Positions 56,859-64,000 of a stretch of 64,000 nt of DNA are shown piece by piece. The stretch spans positions 923,130-987,129 of the forward strand of contig NZ_JACVOR010000001.1 in assembly GCF_018882295.1 (NCBI RefSeq). The letters are read 5' to 3'. Positions within the stretch are counted from its first letter, which is position 1, and each line of letters opens with the position of its first letter. The notes under the pieces were generated by a model. It was not told the origin of the DNA. It made no database searches and was given only the letters and a program-made list of their open reading frames with translations. Origin of the DNA: Polynucleobacter sp. 80A-SIGWE. Its GTDB lineage: Bacteria > Pseudomonadota > Gammaproteobacteria > Burkholderiales > Burkholderiaceae. Position numbers and translations under genes: made by a program.

Positions 56859-58805
56859 GTGCCCCAAGACTCCAAAGCCCTCCAACAAAAATGGACCGCC
56901 CGCATCACACATGCGCGCGCTCACTGGGCAACCTTCCATAAACGCGTAAGGCATAACCGTAACACTGTAGCTGGCTTCAACTGGAATGCAAACCCCACTG
57001 GCAAAGACTTCTATAGCCTGAGAGCTAACCTTATACATGGCACGATTTCTGCAGTTCTACCTAACGTCTATGCACGTAACCCAGAGATCTCAACAGCACC
57101 AACCCACTCGGGCGCGGATATCAAGCTCTTCTGTAAAACACTAGAGAAGGTCACCAATAGAGCGCTTGAGCACGCTCAGCTTAAGAATAGAGCCAAGTCG
57201 ACAGTAAGGGCAGCACTGACCTGCAGCTTCGGAATTCTGAAAGTGATGTATCAGCGAGACCCAAGCAAAGATTCTTATATCCAGGGTCGTATTAATGATG
57301 CCCAAGAAAACCTTCTAGCCATAGAAGACTTGGTTCGAGACCTTCAGGGTGATGATCAACATCATCATGATGCCAAGAGAGCGGAGTTAGAGGAACTCAT
57401 CAACTCACTGCAGGAGCAATCAGAAGTCCAGTCTGCTGAGGGATTAGTAATCGACAGAGTACTTACAGAAAACCTTCTCATAGATCCATCTATCTGCGAG
57501 TTCTGGGATTACACCGATGCCGATTGGATCTGCCAAATCATCCCCATGAAGCGTGGCCAAGCAGAGGCGCTCTATAAAAAGAACTTAGCTAATGCCAAGA
57601 TCTACCAACCAGGCCAAGGCGAGCCATCGCATAAGAAAGCCAAACGTCTTGCCTCAATGCAAATGAATGCTGGTTCAGGACCAGTGACTGATGATCAACA
57701 AATAGCAGTACTGGAGATCTGGGATAGAGCAACTCAGCGCGTATACACCATGGTGGAGGGCGCGACTGAATGGCTGCGCGAGCCTTATTCCCCACCAAGA
57801 GCCGGAGAGCGCTGGTACCCATTCTTCTTATTGCCTTACCAAGTAGTCGATGGCCAATTCATTGGCCCAAGCCTTGTGGACCTAACAGAACGTCTTCAGG
57901 ACGAACACAACGAAGCAAGAGATCGCTTTAATCAACACCGAGACCTCTGCATACCAGGATGGGTAGCCTCTGCTGATATCAATGAGAAGACCATCAAGAA
58001 GCACTCGGACTCAAGATTCGGTGAGATCACGATTGTCGATACCGAAGGTAAACCACTTAACCAGGTAATCGTCCCCAGGGGTCATCCCAAGATTGACCCC
58101 ATCGTCTATGACACCAGCGCAGTACGTTATGACTGGGAGCAAGTCACTGGCTTGCAAGACGCCGCACGCTCCACGGTGGTAAGACCCAAGACGGCTACAG
58201 AAGCCAACATCTTACAAAGAGCCTTATCCGGGCGCGTATTTGAATTCAAAGACCAGATCGAAGATTGGTTACAAGAGATTGCCCAATACAGCGCCCAGGT
58301 ACTTTTACAAGAACTGACCAAAGAGCAAGTAGAGCGCTACATGGGGCCACCAAGTACTAAGACCACCATGATCAATGGCGAACTAGTCATGACCATCGAG
58401 AAAACCTACGACTGGCCAGAACTTACCAAAGACCGAATCTTTGACATGGTGGACTTGCGCATTAGGGCGGGCACTACTGGGGCGCCAGACGGCATAGAAG
58501 ACAAAGAGAGCTGGCTGAAGATTTTGCCCATGATTACGAATCTATCAATCCAGATGCAAAACCTGCAAGCAAGAGGAATGGACTACGAACATATCCGTAA
58601 TCTCCTACAAGAGACTCTCTTGCGATATGACGATCGCATCGATTCAAATCTATTTATACCGAACGTAGAAAAACAAGCTGAGGGATACGTAGATATCGAC
58701 AGTGATCTTTCGATGAATCGGATGTGGCAAATGGGTGGAGACAATCGCAGTACAGAACAACAATCAAAAGAGGAGATGGCAGATGCAAGAAGTGAAAAAC
58801 TTTAG
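56859..58805 (+). CDS. Phage portal protein (648 aa)
   Basis: P22-like portal, the dodecameric ring through which DNA is packaged. The sequence opens QKWTARITHARAHW and continues with TFHKRVRHNRNTVAG and FYSLRANLIHGTISAVLPNVYARNP, then long helices and a C-terminal region ending in charged helices. The start is GTG 56859. The frame is open only back to a stop at 56838, and there is no close ribosome site, so a few N-terminal residues or the native start may have been lost at the cargo junction. It overlaps the scaffold-like gene by 23 bp. Its normal upstream neighbour, the large terminase, is 28 kb away. Confidence 0.88.
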   Translation: MPQDSKALQQKWTARITHARAHWATFHKRVRHNRNTVAGFNWNANPTGKDFYSLRANLIHGTISAVLPNVYARNPEISTAPTHSGADIKLFCKTLEKVTNRALEHAQLKNRAKSTVRAALTCSFGILKVMYQRDPSKDSYIQGRINDAQENLLAIEDLVRDLQGDDQHHHDAKRAELEELINSLQEQSEVQSAEGLVIDRVLTENLLIDPSICEFWDYTDADWICQIIPMKRGQAEALYKKNLANAKIYQPGQGEPSHKKAKRLASMQMNAGSGPVTDDQQIAVLEIWDRATQRVYTMVEGATEWLREPYSPPRAGERWYPFFLLPYQVVDGQFIGPSLVDLTERLQDEHNEARDRFNQHRDLCIPGWVASADINEKTIKKHSDSRFGEITIVDTEGKPLNQVIVPRGHPKIDPIVYDTSAVRYDWEQVTGLQDAARSTVVRPKTATEANILQRALSGRVFEFKDQIEDWLQEIAQYSAQVLLQELTKEQVERYMGPPSTKTTMINGELVMTIEKTYDWPELTKDRIFDMVDLRIRAGTTGAPDGIEDKESWLKILPMITNLSIQMQNLQARGMDYEHIRNLLQETLLRYDDRIDSNLFIPNVEKQAEGYVDIDSDLSMNRMWQMGGDNRSTEQQSKEEMADARSEKL

Positions 58806-60180
58806 TTCTGGAGTATTGAGCAATGGTGGCGCTATTCAGCGGGTACAAGACCGTGAAGCCAAGCGAGAGCGTGAGCGCCTAGAAAAAGAGGCATATGAAA
58901 AGCATGCAGCCGAATCAGCTGCAAGACGCAATAAAGCCAGGGAAGACCGCGCCATTGAATTGGCTGAGCAATCTAAAGCAAGACAAGCTGCCGAAGAAGA
59001 AAAGCAGCGTAAGGCCGCGGAAAAATCAGCCCGTGATGAAGAGGAAAGGCTAAAGGTCCTTGCTGCCAAGGAGGCCGCTCGCTTAGCGAAACAACAAGAC
59101 CTAGATAGAAGGCTTGCTGAAAACAAAGAGAAGGAAGCTAGCAAACAAGCTTCCGCCGAGGTTGCTGCGCTACTGGAAAAGCAGCAAGAGCTTGATCGTC
59201 AAAACCAAAAGCAGACTCAGGCTGCAGCGCTATTGGATGATCTAAGCAAAGTCCCAGATGCACCTAAGGCGGAAGCTCCAAAGCCTGTAGTGGTGGCTAA
59301 AGAGCTTGAGGATTCAGAAGGGCTGGAGGAGTTAGAGGTCGAGGAGCCGGTATTGCAAATAGTGAAGGGGGCGGTTCATGTACCTGTATCAATACCCGCT
59401 ATGGATCCAAGCGTAGATGCTAAGAAAGGGTTGCCGCCAGCTTATGACATGAGCGCGCTGATGCCTGCACCTGCCGTTCTCACGATAGAGACTGCTCTAC
59501 AGCCAGAAGTGCAAGTAGAAAGTGGCAAAGAGCTTATTGACCGCATCCTAACGGGCGCTGAACAAACACCTGAAGATCAGGAGCAAGTGCCACAATCAGC
59601 TCGCAGTGAGAATCGATTTCAGAAGATCATCAATACCAACCGCGATCTTGCAAAAGAAAACCAAACCCTTAAAGCAAGGGTCGAGAAGCTATTAGATGAA
59701 GTGCACGGCTACCAGGTTGAAGGTGAGCTGGTGGGCAGCATCCTGGATACACAAGAGCGCGCTAAGCGGCAGGCCCCTGCGAAGAATTTGCTAGAACGAC
59801 ATCTCAAGCCCGACCTGTTTAATGTTGTGAATGAAGCTAAGCAAGAAATACTTAATTACCTATCTACCAGGGAGGATGAAGTTGATCACAGCTTCAAATC
59901 TGCATTGTTTGTGAAATACATGCAAGATCCGTTCTATATGAATATGTTTGTTCAGAACAATGAGATCTCTCGGTGGTGGGCAACTATTGACTCCATTTAC
60001 AACTCCATAGAGATGCCTCCACCGGATTGGTCTAAGGTCAAGATTACGCAATATAAAGAGAGGCCTGAACATCGGCCTCAACCTATACGGGCGCGAACAG
60101 CAACCCTAGGTGCGCCGGTAGCTAGCTCTGAACAACCGATGGATCGCATAGCTCAACATCTTGGCAATATGGGAATTTAA
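58783..60180 (+). CDS. Phage scaffold-like protein (465 aa)
   Basis: The N-terminal part (about 15-140) is a long charged coiled coil rich in Ala, Glu, Lys and Arg. A Pro/Glu-rich middle follows, then a folded C-terminal domain (about 260-440, NRFQKIINTNRDLAKEN to IDSIYNSIEMPPPDW). Position between portal and capsid plus the coiled coil suggests a capsid assembly scaffold. ATG 58783 is chosen over 58735 because AGAGGAG precedes it. It overlaps the portal end by 23 bp, so translation is coupled. The family is not certain. Confidence 0.7.
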   Translation: MQEVKNFSSGVLSNGGAIQRVQDREAKRERERLEKEAYEKHAAESAARRNKAREDRAIELAEQSKARQAAEEEKQRKAAEKSARDEEERLKVLAAKEAARLAKQQDLDRRLAENKEKEASKQASAEVAALLEKQQELDRQNQKQTQAAALLDDLSKVPDAPKAEAPKPVVVAKELEDSEGLEELEVEEPVLQIVKGAVHVPVSIPAMDPSVDAKKGLPPAYDMSALMPAPAVLTIETALQPEVQVESGKELIDRILTGAEQTPEDQEQVPQSARSENRFQKIINTNRDLAKENQTLKARVEKLLDEVHGYQVEGELVGSILDTQERAKRQAPAKNLLERHLKPDLFNVVNEAKQEILNYLSTREDEVDHSFKSALFVKYMQDPFYMNMFVQNNEISRWWATIDSIYNSIEMPPPDWSKVKITQYKERPEHRPQPIRARTATLGAPVASSEQPMDRIAQHLGNMGI

Positions 60181-60188
60181 TTAATCGG

Positions 60189-60222
60189 TATCTACATGTC
60201 ACCAATAGGCGACATGTAGATA
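60189..60222 (+). terminator. 12-bp hairpin after the scaffold-like gene
   Basis: TATCTACATGTC (60189-60200) and GACATGTAGATA (60211-60222) are an exact inverted repeat with a 10-base loop, starting 9 bp after the scaffold-like stop codon. There is no T-run. It could be a terminator, an mRNA 3' stabiliser, or a mark of the insertion point of the following module. Confidence 0.5.
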
Positions 60223-60254
60223 TAAGTGCTGATAACCGATAAAAATCAGTTATT

Positions 60255-60305
60255 TTGTCAATAAAAATGCCTATTTATTGAGTTATTGTCAATAAATCAG
60301 CTTAT
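60255..60305 (+). repeat. Paired direct repeats at the 3' side of fic
   Basis: Two copies of a TTGTCAATAA-led motif begin at 60255 and 60286, 31 bp apart. The second copy overlaps the fic stop codon. The same pair at the same spacing lies beyond the other end of fic (61818 and 61849). Confidence 0.7.
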
Positions 60306-61796
60306 ATCGCGCGGATCAAGCAATTGGTATTGGGATGGATTATCCGTAAAGGCGTTGCAAGCCTTCATTTCTTCCCAAAGCTTGGCAAAGTCAGAATAAT
60401 CAAATCCAGCAGTCCAATTCCATGCTCGCGTCATCGAGCGTATGAATGGGGTTGGGTCATTATTTTGTGACAGCGCCTTGAGCGGTAACAGGTAGTCTTC
60501 ACGATAGCCTGTTGGAACAATGATGCGACAAGCGGAAGCTTGAGTTAAGTAGGCATTCATGGTTAAGCGCGCAGTTCTTCCATTGCCGTCCATAAATGGA
60601 TGAACCTCGGTAACAATAAACATGGCCATTAATGCGCGCGCAAAAGGATCTTCAAGCAAGGCAACTCGTTTAAAGCCTTCTCGCAATGTTCCTTTTACTA
60701 GTTCAGGGTGCACAAAGATGGTATTTCCCGCTTGATTAGATTCTTCTTTCCACTGGCCTGGATTTTTATCTGGTCGGCTAGAAAGTATTTGGTGGTTGCA
60801 TTGCTGTAACCATGCCAAGAAATCATCTTCATTCTTGGGGGGCTTAGAGCGGAAGGGTTGCTCCATGATGGCTTTAAATGTGCCAAGTACATCATGTGAG
60901 TCTTCATTGCGTTTAGGAATGATCTTGCCATCAAAAATAATGTCCGAGGCTTCTTCAACAGTAAACGTAGTGCCTTCAATGTAGTTTGAAAAATAGGATT
61001 CAAAGAAAGCGAAATTAAATGCACTTACCCCAGCCTTGGTTGGGTCTGCAATCAGGGGAAGTGGTTTCCTTAAGGCGGTAAACAGAGTTTCAAAGATCTC
61101 AATGCGATCTGGATCGTACGGCTTGCCAGCGGCTCGTGCGAGGGCGTCTGCAGCGCGCAATGAACGAGCTTTGCCAGTTTGCATTAGGGCAGAAACAATA
61201 CTTGTCAGGGCTTTAAATTGAGCATCTAAACCTAGTTCGCTAGCAATGGATTTGGCATCATCACGTAAGGCATTGAGTTTGTATTCCCCACGAATTGTGC
61301 AAAGTTTGCTTAGATGCGACTCAACCCATGGGCGACCCATCGTGCGAATCTCGGAACCTTTGCCGGTGTAGAGATTTTCTAAAAGCCTTCTTGCTTCTGA
61401 TGAGAAAAAGAGCTTTCCATACGGTATGTCATTTACCGATGGGCTGTGATTCTGAATGGCGGGAGCGCCGGGCAAAATATTTAACCTAAGACCAGGAAGT
61501 TCAATAGTTCGCACGCGCTTGCCATGAACTAGAAAGATATTGCCTTGATCGTCAGGCTTGCCTAGTTGCGCAGAGCGGTAGGCTACAACCGAATACGGAT
61601 AAAGATGCTCAGCGATTTTTTGCCAATGAGGCCTGACGATTTGCTCAAGAGGACTTTCTAAGTCGCTCGTATAAACACCGCTATAAATCTTGCGCAAACG
61701 CCCAGCCCTTGCCAAACGAGAAACGCGCTGAGCATTAGCTTTATCCCCTGCCGAGCTAAAAAGGAGGAGGGGGAGGCTGTCAATAGAAGTGCTCAT
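60297..61796 (-). CDS. Fic-domain protein with N-terminal AbiEi-like winged-helix region (499 aa)
   Basis: Probable AMP-transferase (or another nucleotidyl transfer). The Fic active-site motif HPFMDGNGRTAR is intact, with His at about 399. A class II inhibitory motif, SNYIEG (Ser 270, Glu 274), fits the rule S/TxxxEG/N, so the protein is probably self-inhibited. The first about 200 residues (RVSRLARAGRLRKIYSGVY) resemble the AbiEi-type transcriptional-regulator or antitoxin winged helix, which could let it bind its own promoter. It lies opposite to the phage genes, between scaffold and capsid, and paired direct repeats flank it. The substrate is unknown. Confidence 0.88.
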   Translation of the reverse strand: MSTSIDSLPLLLFSSAGDKANAQRVSRLARAGRLRKIYSGVYTSDLESPLEQIVRPHWQKIAEHLYPYSVVAYRSAQLGKPDDQGNIFLVHGKRVRTIELPGLRLNILPGAPAIQNHSPSVNDIPYGKLFFSSEARRLLENLYTGKGSEIRTMGRPWVESHLSKLCTIRGEYKLNALRDDAKSIASELGLDAQFKALTSIVSALMQTGKARSLRAADALARAAGKPYDPDRIEIFETLFTALRKPLPLIADPTKAGVSAFNFAFFESYFSNYIEGTTFTVEEASDIIFDGKIIPKRNEDSHDVLGTFKAIMEQPFRSKPPKNEDDFLAWLQQCNHQILSSRPDKNPGQWKEESNQAGNTIFVHPELVKGTLREGFKRVALLEDPFARALMAMFIVTEVHPFMDGNGRTARLTMNAYLTQASACRIIVPTGYREDYLLPLKALSQNNDPTPFIRSMTRAWNWTAGFDYSDFAKLWEEMKACNAFTDNPSQYQLLDPRDIS

Positions 61797-61817
61797 AAGG
61801 CCTTTATTTACCGAGTA

Positions 61818-61868
61818 ATGTCAATAATAATGCTTATATTATAAATTATTGTCAATAAATATGCATAT
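61818..61868 (+). repeat. Paired direct repeats at the 5' side of fic (promoter region)
   Basis: Copies of the ATGTCAATAA/TTGTCAATAA motif begin at 61818 and 61849, 31 bp apart, directly upstream of the fic start at 61796. They are good candidates for operators of the winged-helix domain of the Fic protein. They match the pair found past the other end of the gene. Confidence 0.7.
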
Positions 61869-61961
61869 TTATGTGAAATAACCACATTTTCTATATGTTG
61901 ATTACTCTATTTGGAGAAGTCACTCACCCATTCTTACACCCAATTACACCCAATTGCTATT

Positions 61962-62066
61962 CCGTCAAGGGCACCCCATAGGGGTGGCTTGCGAACCCTT
62001 GACGGCCACGGGAAAAGATACGCTCTTTTATGCCCAAGGTGGCGCACTGACACATTGGGCATAAAA
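61962..62066. other. Intergenic region with two strong hairpins
   Basis: CCGTCAAGGG (61962-61971) pairs exactly with CCCTTGACGG (61996-62005), enclosing a second stem CACCCC-ATA-GGGGTG (61972-61986). Next, TTTTATGCCCAA (62026-62037) pairs exactly with TTGGGCATAAAA (62055-62066) around a 17-base loop. No T-run follows on either strand, so these are not ordinary terminators. A structured RNA, a recombination site or a mobile-module end are options. The rest of the gap between fic and the tautomerase gene (61797-62088) holds only the repeats noted separately. Confidence 0.6.
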
Positions 62067-62088
62067 ACTAGTGCGAAAGGGTTAGTCC

Positions 62089-62478
62089 CTAACGGTGGTA
62101 TCGATATTCCTGAGTCTTTCCACCATACCCGTATGTGGCAGCTCTAACATCCTGTACGTAGATATAGCTCTCTTCATGCAGATTGCCTAAGATTCGCTCA
62201 AACCCATCAAAAGCCTCATTTATGTACCGAGCCTTTTCATCCTTAGTATTGGTCTCATCGGTAACCTTGATATCAAAGTAAAAGCTATTCTTACCTTGCT
62301 CGCTTAATAGCTTGCCGCCAACCATCCAGCATTCAGGATCTACATAGTCAATTGCAATTGCGGTTACCTCCTTCTTCTTACCTAGAATGCGGTGGGTTAG
62401 ATCTAGCAGTAGTTCATGTATAGCTTTGGTAGTTGCAGTGCTCTTTTGGCCACTCACTTTTACGTTCAAGATGGGCAT
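62089..62478 (-). CDS. Tautomerase-superfamily protein (129 aa)
   Basis: The mature N-terminus is Pro (MPILNVKVSG), the catalytic base of the tautomerase superfamily. The first about 60 residues show the beta-alpha-beta unit of 4-oxalocrotonate-tautomerase-like enzymes (KAIHELLLDLTHRILGKKKEVTAIAIDYV). The 129-residue length suggests a two-unit or long-chain member. AGGAGAAC precedes the ATG. It is the last gene of a minus-strand set after DUF2917 and marR, with a short GTTAG/CTAAC hairpin at its stop codon. The substrate is unknown. Confidence 0.8.
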   Translation of the reverse strand: MPILNVKVSGQKSTATTKAIHELLLDLTHRILGKKKEVTAIAIDYVDPECWMVGGKLLSEQGKNSFYFDIKVTDETNTKDEKARYINEAFDGFERILGNLHEESYIYVQDVRAATYGYGGKTQEYRYHR

Positions 62479-62492
62479 TGTGTTCTCCTTGG

Positions 62493-62798
62493 TTATGGGC
62501 TTACTGTGATTAAAAAATGATTGCGAATCGAGCTCAATAGCCTTGCTAGATTGTTTGGGGCTATTTGAGGGCTGATAATTTTCATTGTTGCCGCTGGCAG
62601 CCCTTGAATCAGAGCAATGCCGTTGCTTGGAATGATGAGTTGGTCCCCTTTGGCGAGTAAAAAGTCGCCCTGCAAGTCATTGAAGGTAAGCCAGATATTT
62701 CCATGTACGCATTCAAGACGTATATTTTTCGCACGTGAAAAACTCACTTTATTGCTCTCGGTTACATGAAGAGTGGTATTACCTAGTTCGATGTTCAT
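62493..62798 (-). CDS. DUF2917 protein (101 aa)
   Basis: A small cupin-like beta protein matching DUF2917. NIRLECVHGNIWLTF is followed by DFLLAKGDQLIIPSNGIALIQGLP. The family is frequent in Burkholderiales and has no known function. ATG 62798 is chosen because GGAGA lies 7 bases upstream; a longer ORF from 62822 has no ribosome site. It is 14 bp upstream of the tautomerase gene and follows marR. A MarR-operator-like sequence lies just before it (62832-62846). Confidence 0.8.
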   Translation of the reverse strand: MNIELGNTTLHVTESNKVSFSRAKNIRLECVHGNIWLTFNDLQGDFLLAKGDQLIIPSNGIALIQGLPAATMKIISPQIAPNNLARLLSSIRNHFLITVSP

Positions 62799-62831
62799 TT
62801 GATTCTCCATTTGACTGTACATAACAACAAG

Positions 62832-62846
62832 TTAGCTATGCAACTA
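62832..62846 (-). promoter_or_regulatory. Candidate MarR operator before the DUF2917 gene
   Basis: TTAGCTATGCAACTA matches, at 14 of 15 bases, the sequence TTAGCCATGCAACTA found before marR (63307-63321). The motif is a partial palindrome around ATGCAACTA, as expected for a MarR dimer site. Confidence 0.5.
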
Positions 62847-62866
62847 TTAGGGAAATAAAAAAGAGC

Positions 62867-63283
62867 TCATTTCAGGGCTGAGCTAATGCCTCTAATTTGA
62901 TCTACAGCTTCTTCAAAATGACTGGTTCCAAGTGATTTCTTAAGGCGTTTAGCTACGGCTACGCTGGCAGAATTAATGGCATCTTTCATCTCCATGGCTT
63001 TTTTAGTCGGATGAATCTCTTGCTCCCGGCCATCCTTCTCCGATGCCAGCCTTTTAATTAAAGACAGGCGCTCCAAGCCATCCAAGGCCCGGGTAGCAGT
63101 AGGGCGGCTAATATTCATCTCCTTGGCCAACTCGCTTTGGAGTAGTGGGGCTTTATCTAAAACCACTCTGAGCATGAAAGCCTGAGAAGGGGTGAGCCCA
63201 AAAGGTTTAAATGCACTCGTCCACTCCCGCTCTAGCTGGCGAGCTAGGCTGGTGGTATTGAAATAGAGGCATTGTTCAAACAT
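62867..63283 (-). CDS. MarR-family transcriptional regulator
   Basis: Winged-helix dimeric regulator of about 138 residues. FGLTPSQAFMLRVVL, LLQSELAKEMNISRPTATRALDGLERLSLIKR (recognition helix) and the wing SEKDGREQEIHPT are all present. Starting at ATG 63283 gives MFEQCLYFNTTSLAR, a common N-terminus in this family, and leaves a candidate operator at 63307-63321 outside the coding region. Starts at 63301 or 63349 would also be open. It heads the minus-strand set marR, DUF2917, tautomerase, and probably represses it. A small-molecule inducer is likely but unknown. Confidence 0.88.
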   Translation of the reverse strand: MFEQCLYFNTTSLARQLEREWTSAFKPFGLTPSQAFMLRVVLDKAPLLQSELAKEMNISRPTATRALDGLERLSLIKRLASEKDGREQEIHPTKKAMEMKDAINSASVAVAKRLKKSLGTSHFEEAVDQIRGISSALK

Positions 63284-63306
63284 GGGATTAGTGTAACCCA
63301 TATTAA

Positions 63307-63321
63307 TTAGCCATGCAACTA
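63307..63321 (-). promoter_or_regulatory. Candidate MarR operator before marR
   Basis: TTAGCCATGCAACTA lies 24 bp upstream of the preferred marR start and is nearly identical to the site before the DUF2917 gene. It suggests autoregulation, and it supports the shorter marR start. Confidence 0.5.
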
Positions 63322-63516
63322 GATTGAGCAATGCCAACAAAAACCCCACAAATATCCCAAAGCTATATCTGTCACCCCAATAATTGATCTCAGTGCTTCA
63401 CGCCAATGCGTTAAAGCTGGATTCGCAACTAGCAGCGTAGCAATGGATGGGTTCACGCTCCATCAACAGGTATTGAGGACAACTAATTTATTAAATAACT
63501 ATTGATGGGGTGGCAT

Positions 63517-64000
63517 ATGCCAATTTCAAATACAGACTTGCAAGAGTTAGCTAAGGTTTCCTTAGATGAATACTTGCGCAATCTACCGGTCGATCAAATC
63601 GCGGTAGAGAGACCTTTCCTTAAAAAACTCATGGAAGGGCGCAAAAGCTTATTAGGCGCAAAGCAGAACGTAGTCGAGAACATCCGTAAAGAACACGGTA
63701 GTAACTTTAGCTGGGCCTTTGGTGAGGAGACGGTCAAGTTCAATAAGCGCAATACCACTGAGCAAGCCTCGTTCCCATGGCGCAGAGCAGTAGATGGTCT
63801 CTATATAGACTATGACCGCTTATTTAGTAATGGGATCAAAGTGCGTGAGGGCGGGGCGCGAGGGTTTCAGTTGGAATACAACGAGCGTGTACAACTCATC
63901 AACCTCTTGGATGAGCAACTTGAAGTCTTGAGGGAGGGCTTTCTGAATAAGTTGGACTTAGAGCTTCACCGCGACGGCTCACACGGCGCCGATGCAGTAG
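63517..64000 (+). CDS. Phage major capsid protein, cut by window end
   Basis: The frame begins at ATG 63517 after GGGGTGG and is open to the last base, giving 161 residues. The start MPISNTDLQELAKVSLDEYL is followed by NLPVDQIAVERPFLKKLM, SFPWR and a long helix ending in LLDEQLEVLREGFLNKLD. This agrees with a family of tailed-phage major capsid proteins that follow portal and scaffold genes. It confirms that the phage structural operon continues beyond the second interruption. The 167 bp before it hold only a weak 5-bp inverted repeat. Confidence 0.82.
   Translation, partial: MPISNTDLQELAKVSLDEYLRNLPVDQIAVERPFLKKLMEGRKSLLGAKQNVVENIRKEHGSNFSWAFGEETVKFNKRNTTEQASFPWRRAVDGLYIDYDRLFSNGIKVREGGARGFQLEYNERVQLINLLDEQLEVLREGFLNKLDLELHRDGSHGADAV

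Noticed and set aside
58836..59144. Ser/Ala-rich minus-strand ORF opposite the scaffold-like gene
   Set aside because: Shadow of the coiled-coil coding region; the plus-strand gene has the ribosome site and coupled overlap.
61911..62147. Plus-strand ORF of 78 codons between fic and the tautomerase gene
   Set aside because: It runs through the hairpin region and into the opposite gene, has no ribosome site, and encodes no recognisable domain.
1..64000. Insertion sequence or transposase that could explain the cargo insertions
   Set aside because: No transposase, DDE or HUH motif and no terminal inverted repeats with target duplications were recognised on either strand.

Overview
The window looks like a moderate-GC betaproteobacterial chromosome. 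The protein styles (Pgi, phosphomannomutase, LhgO, DUF2917, MarR, giant MBG/YDG adhesins) best suit Polynucleobacter or a close freshwater Burkholderiaceae relative. This is inferred from resemblance, not from a search.

Layout. (1) Positions 2-20317 hold the 3' part of a giant surface adhesin, open through the left window edge. (2) 20336-24541 is a host block: phosphomannomutase/phosphoglucomutase and glucose-6-phosphate isomerase on the minus strand, and an LhgO-type FAD oxidoreductase on the plus strand. (3) A tRNA-Ser(TGA) gene with its terminator (24561-24692) marks the probable left edge of an integrated element. (4) 24748-28790 is phage-like: a small protein, an AlpA-type regulator, a DUF1376 replication-type protein, and small and large terminase subunits. 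(5) 28791 to about 56840 is a 28-kb cargo block between the large terminase and the portal gene. It carries a two-gene soluble/membrane module, two GIY-YIG-type proteins, an outer-membrane protein, a histidine kinase and response regulator, a TpsB transporter, a 5341-residue TpsA exoprotein, a small HTH protein, secreted proteins, a parvulin and a ClpP-fold lipoprotein. (6) 56859-60180 resumes phage morphogenesis with the portal and a scaffold-like protein. (7) 60181-63516 is a second interruption, holding a Fic protein flanked by paired direct repeats, a structured intergenic region, and a MarR/DUF2917/tautomerase operon. (8) The major capsid gene starts at 63517 and leaves the window.

How the parts may work together. 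The cargo looks like a regulated surface-adhesion unit. A membrane kinase and a LuxR-type regulator sit beside tpsB and tpsA, and a TAGGATTTT-like motif recurs upstream of the regulator, tpsB and tpsA. The parvulin and ClpP-like lipoprotein downstream could assist folding or processing of the exoprotein. The two giant adhesins share passenger modules, so they are probably related by duplication or recombination. The gene order (terminase, cargo, portal, scaffold, cargo, capsid) implies either a defective prophage colonised by islands or a phage-derived element carrying unusually large cargo. No integrase, transposase, IS, rRNA or CRISPR array was recognised.
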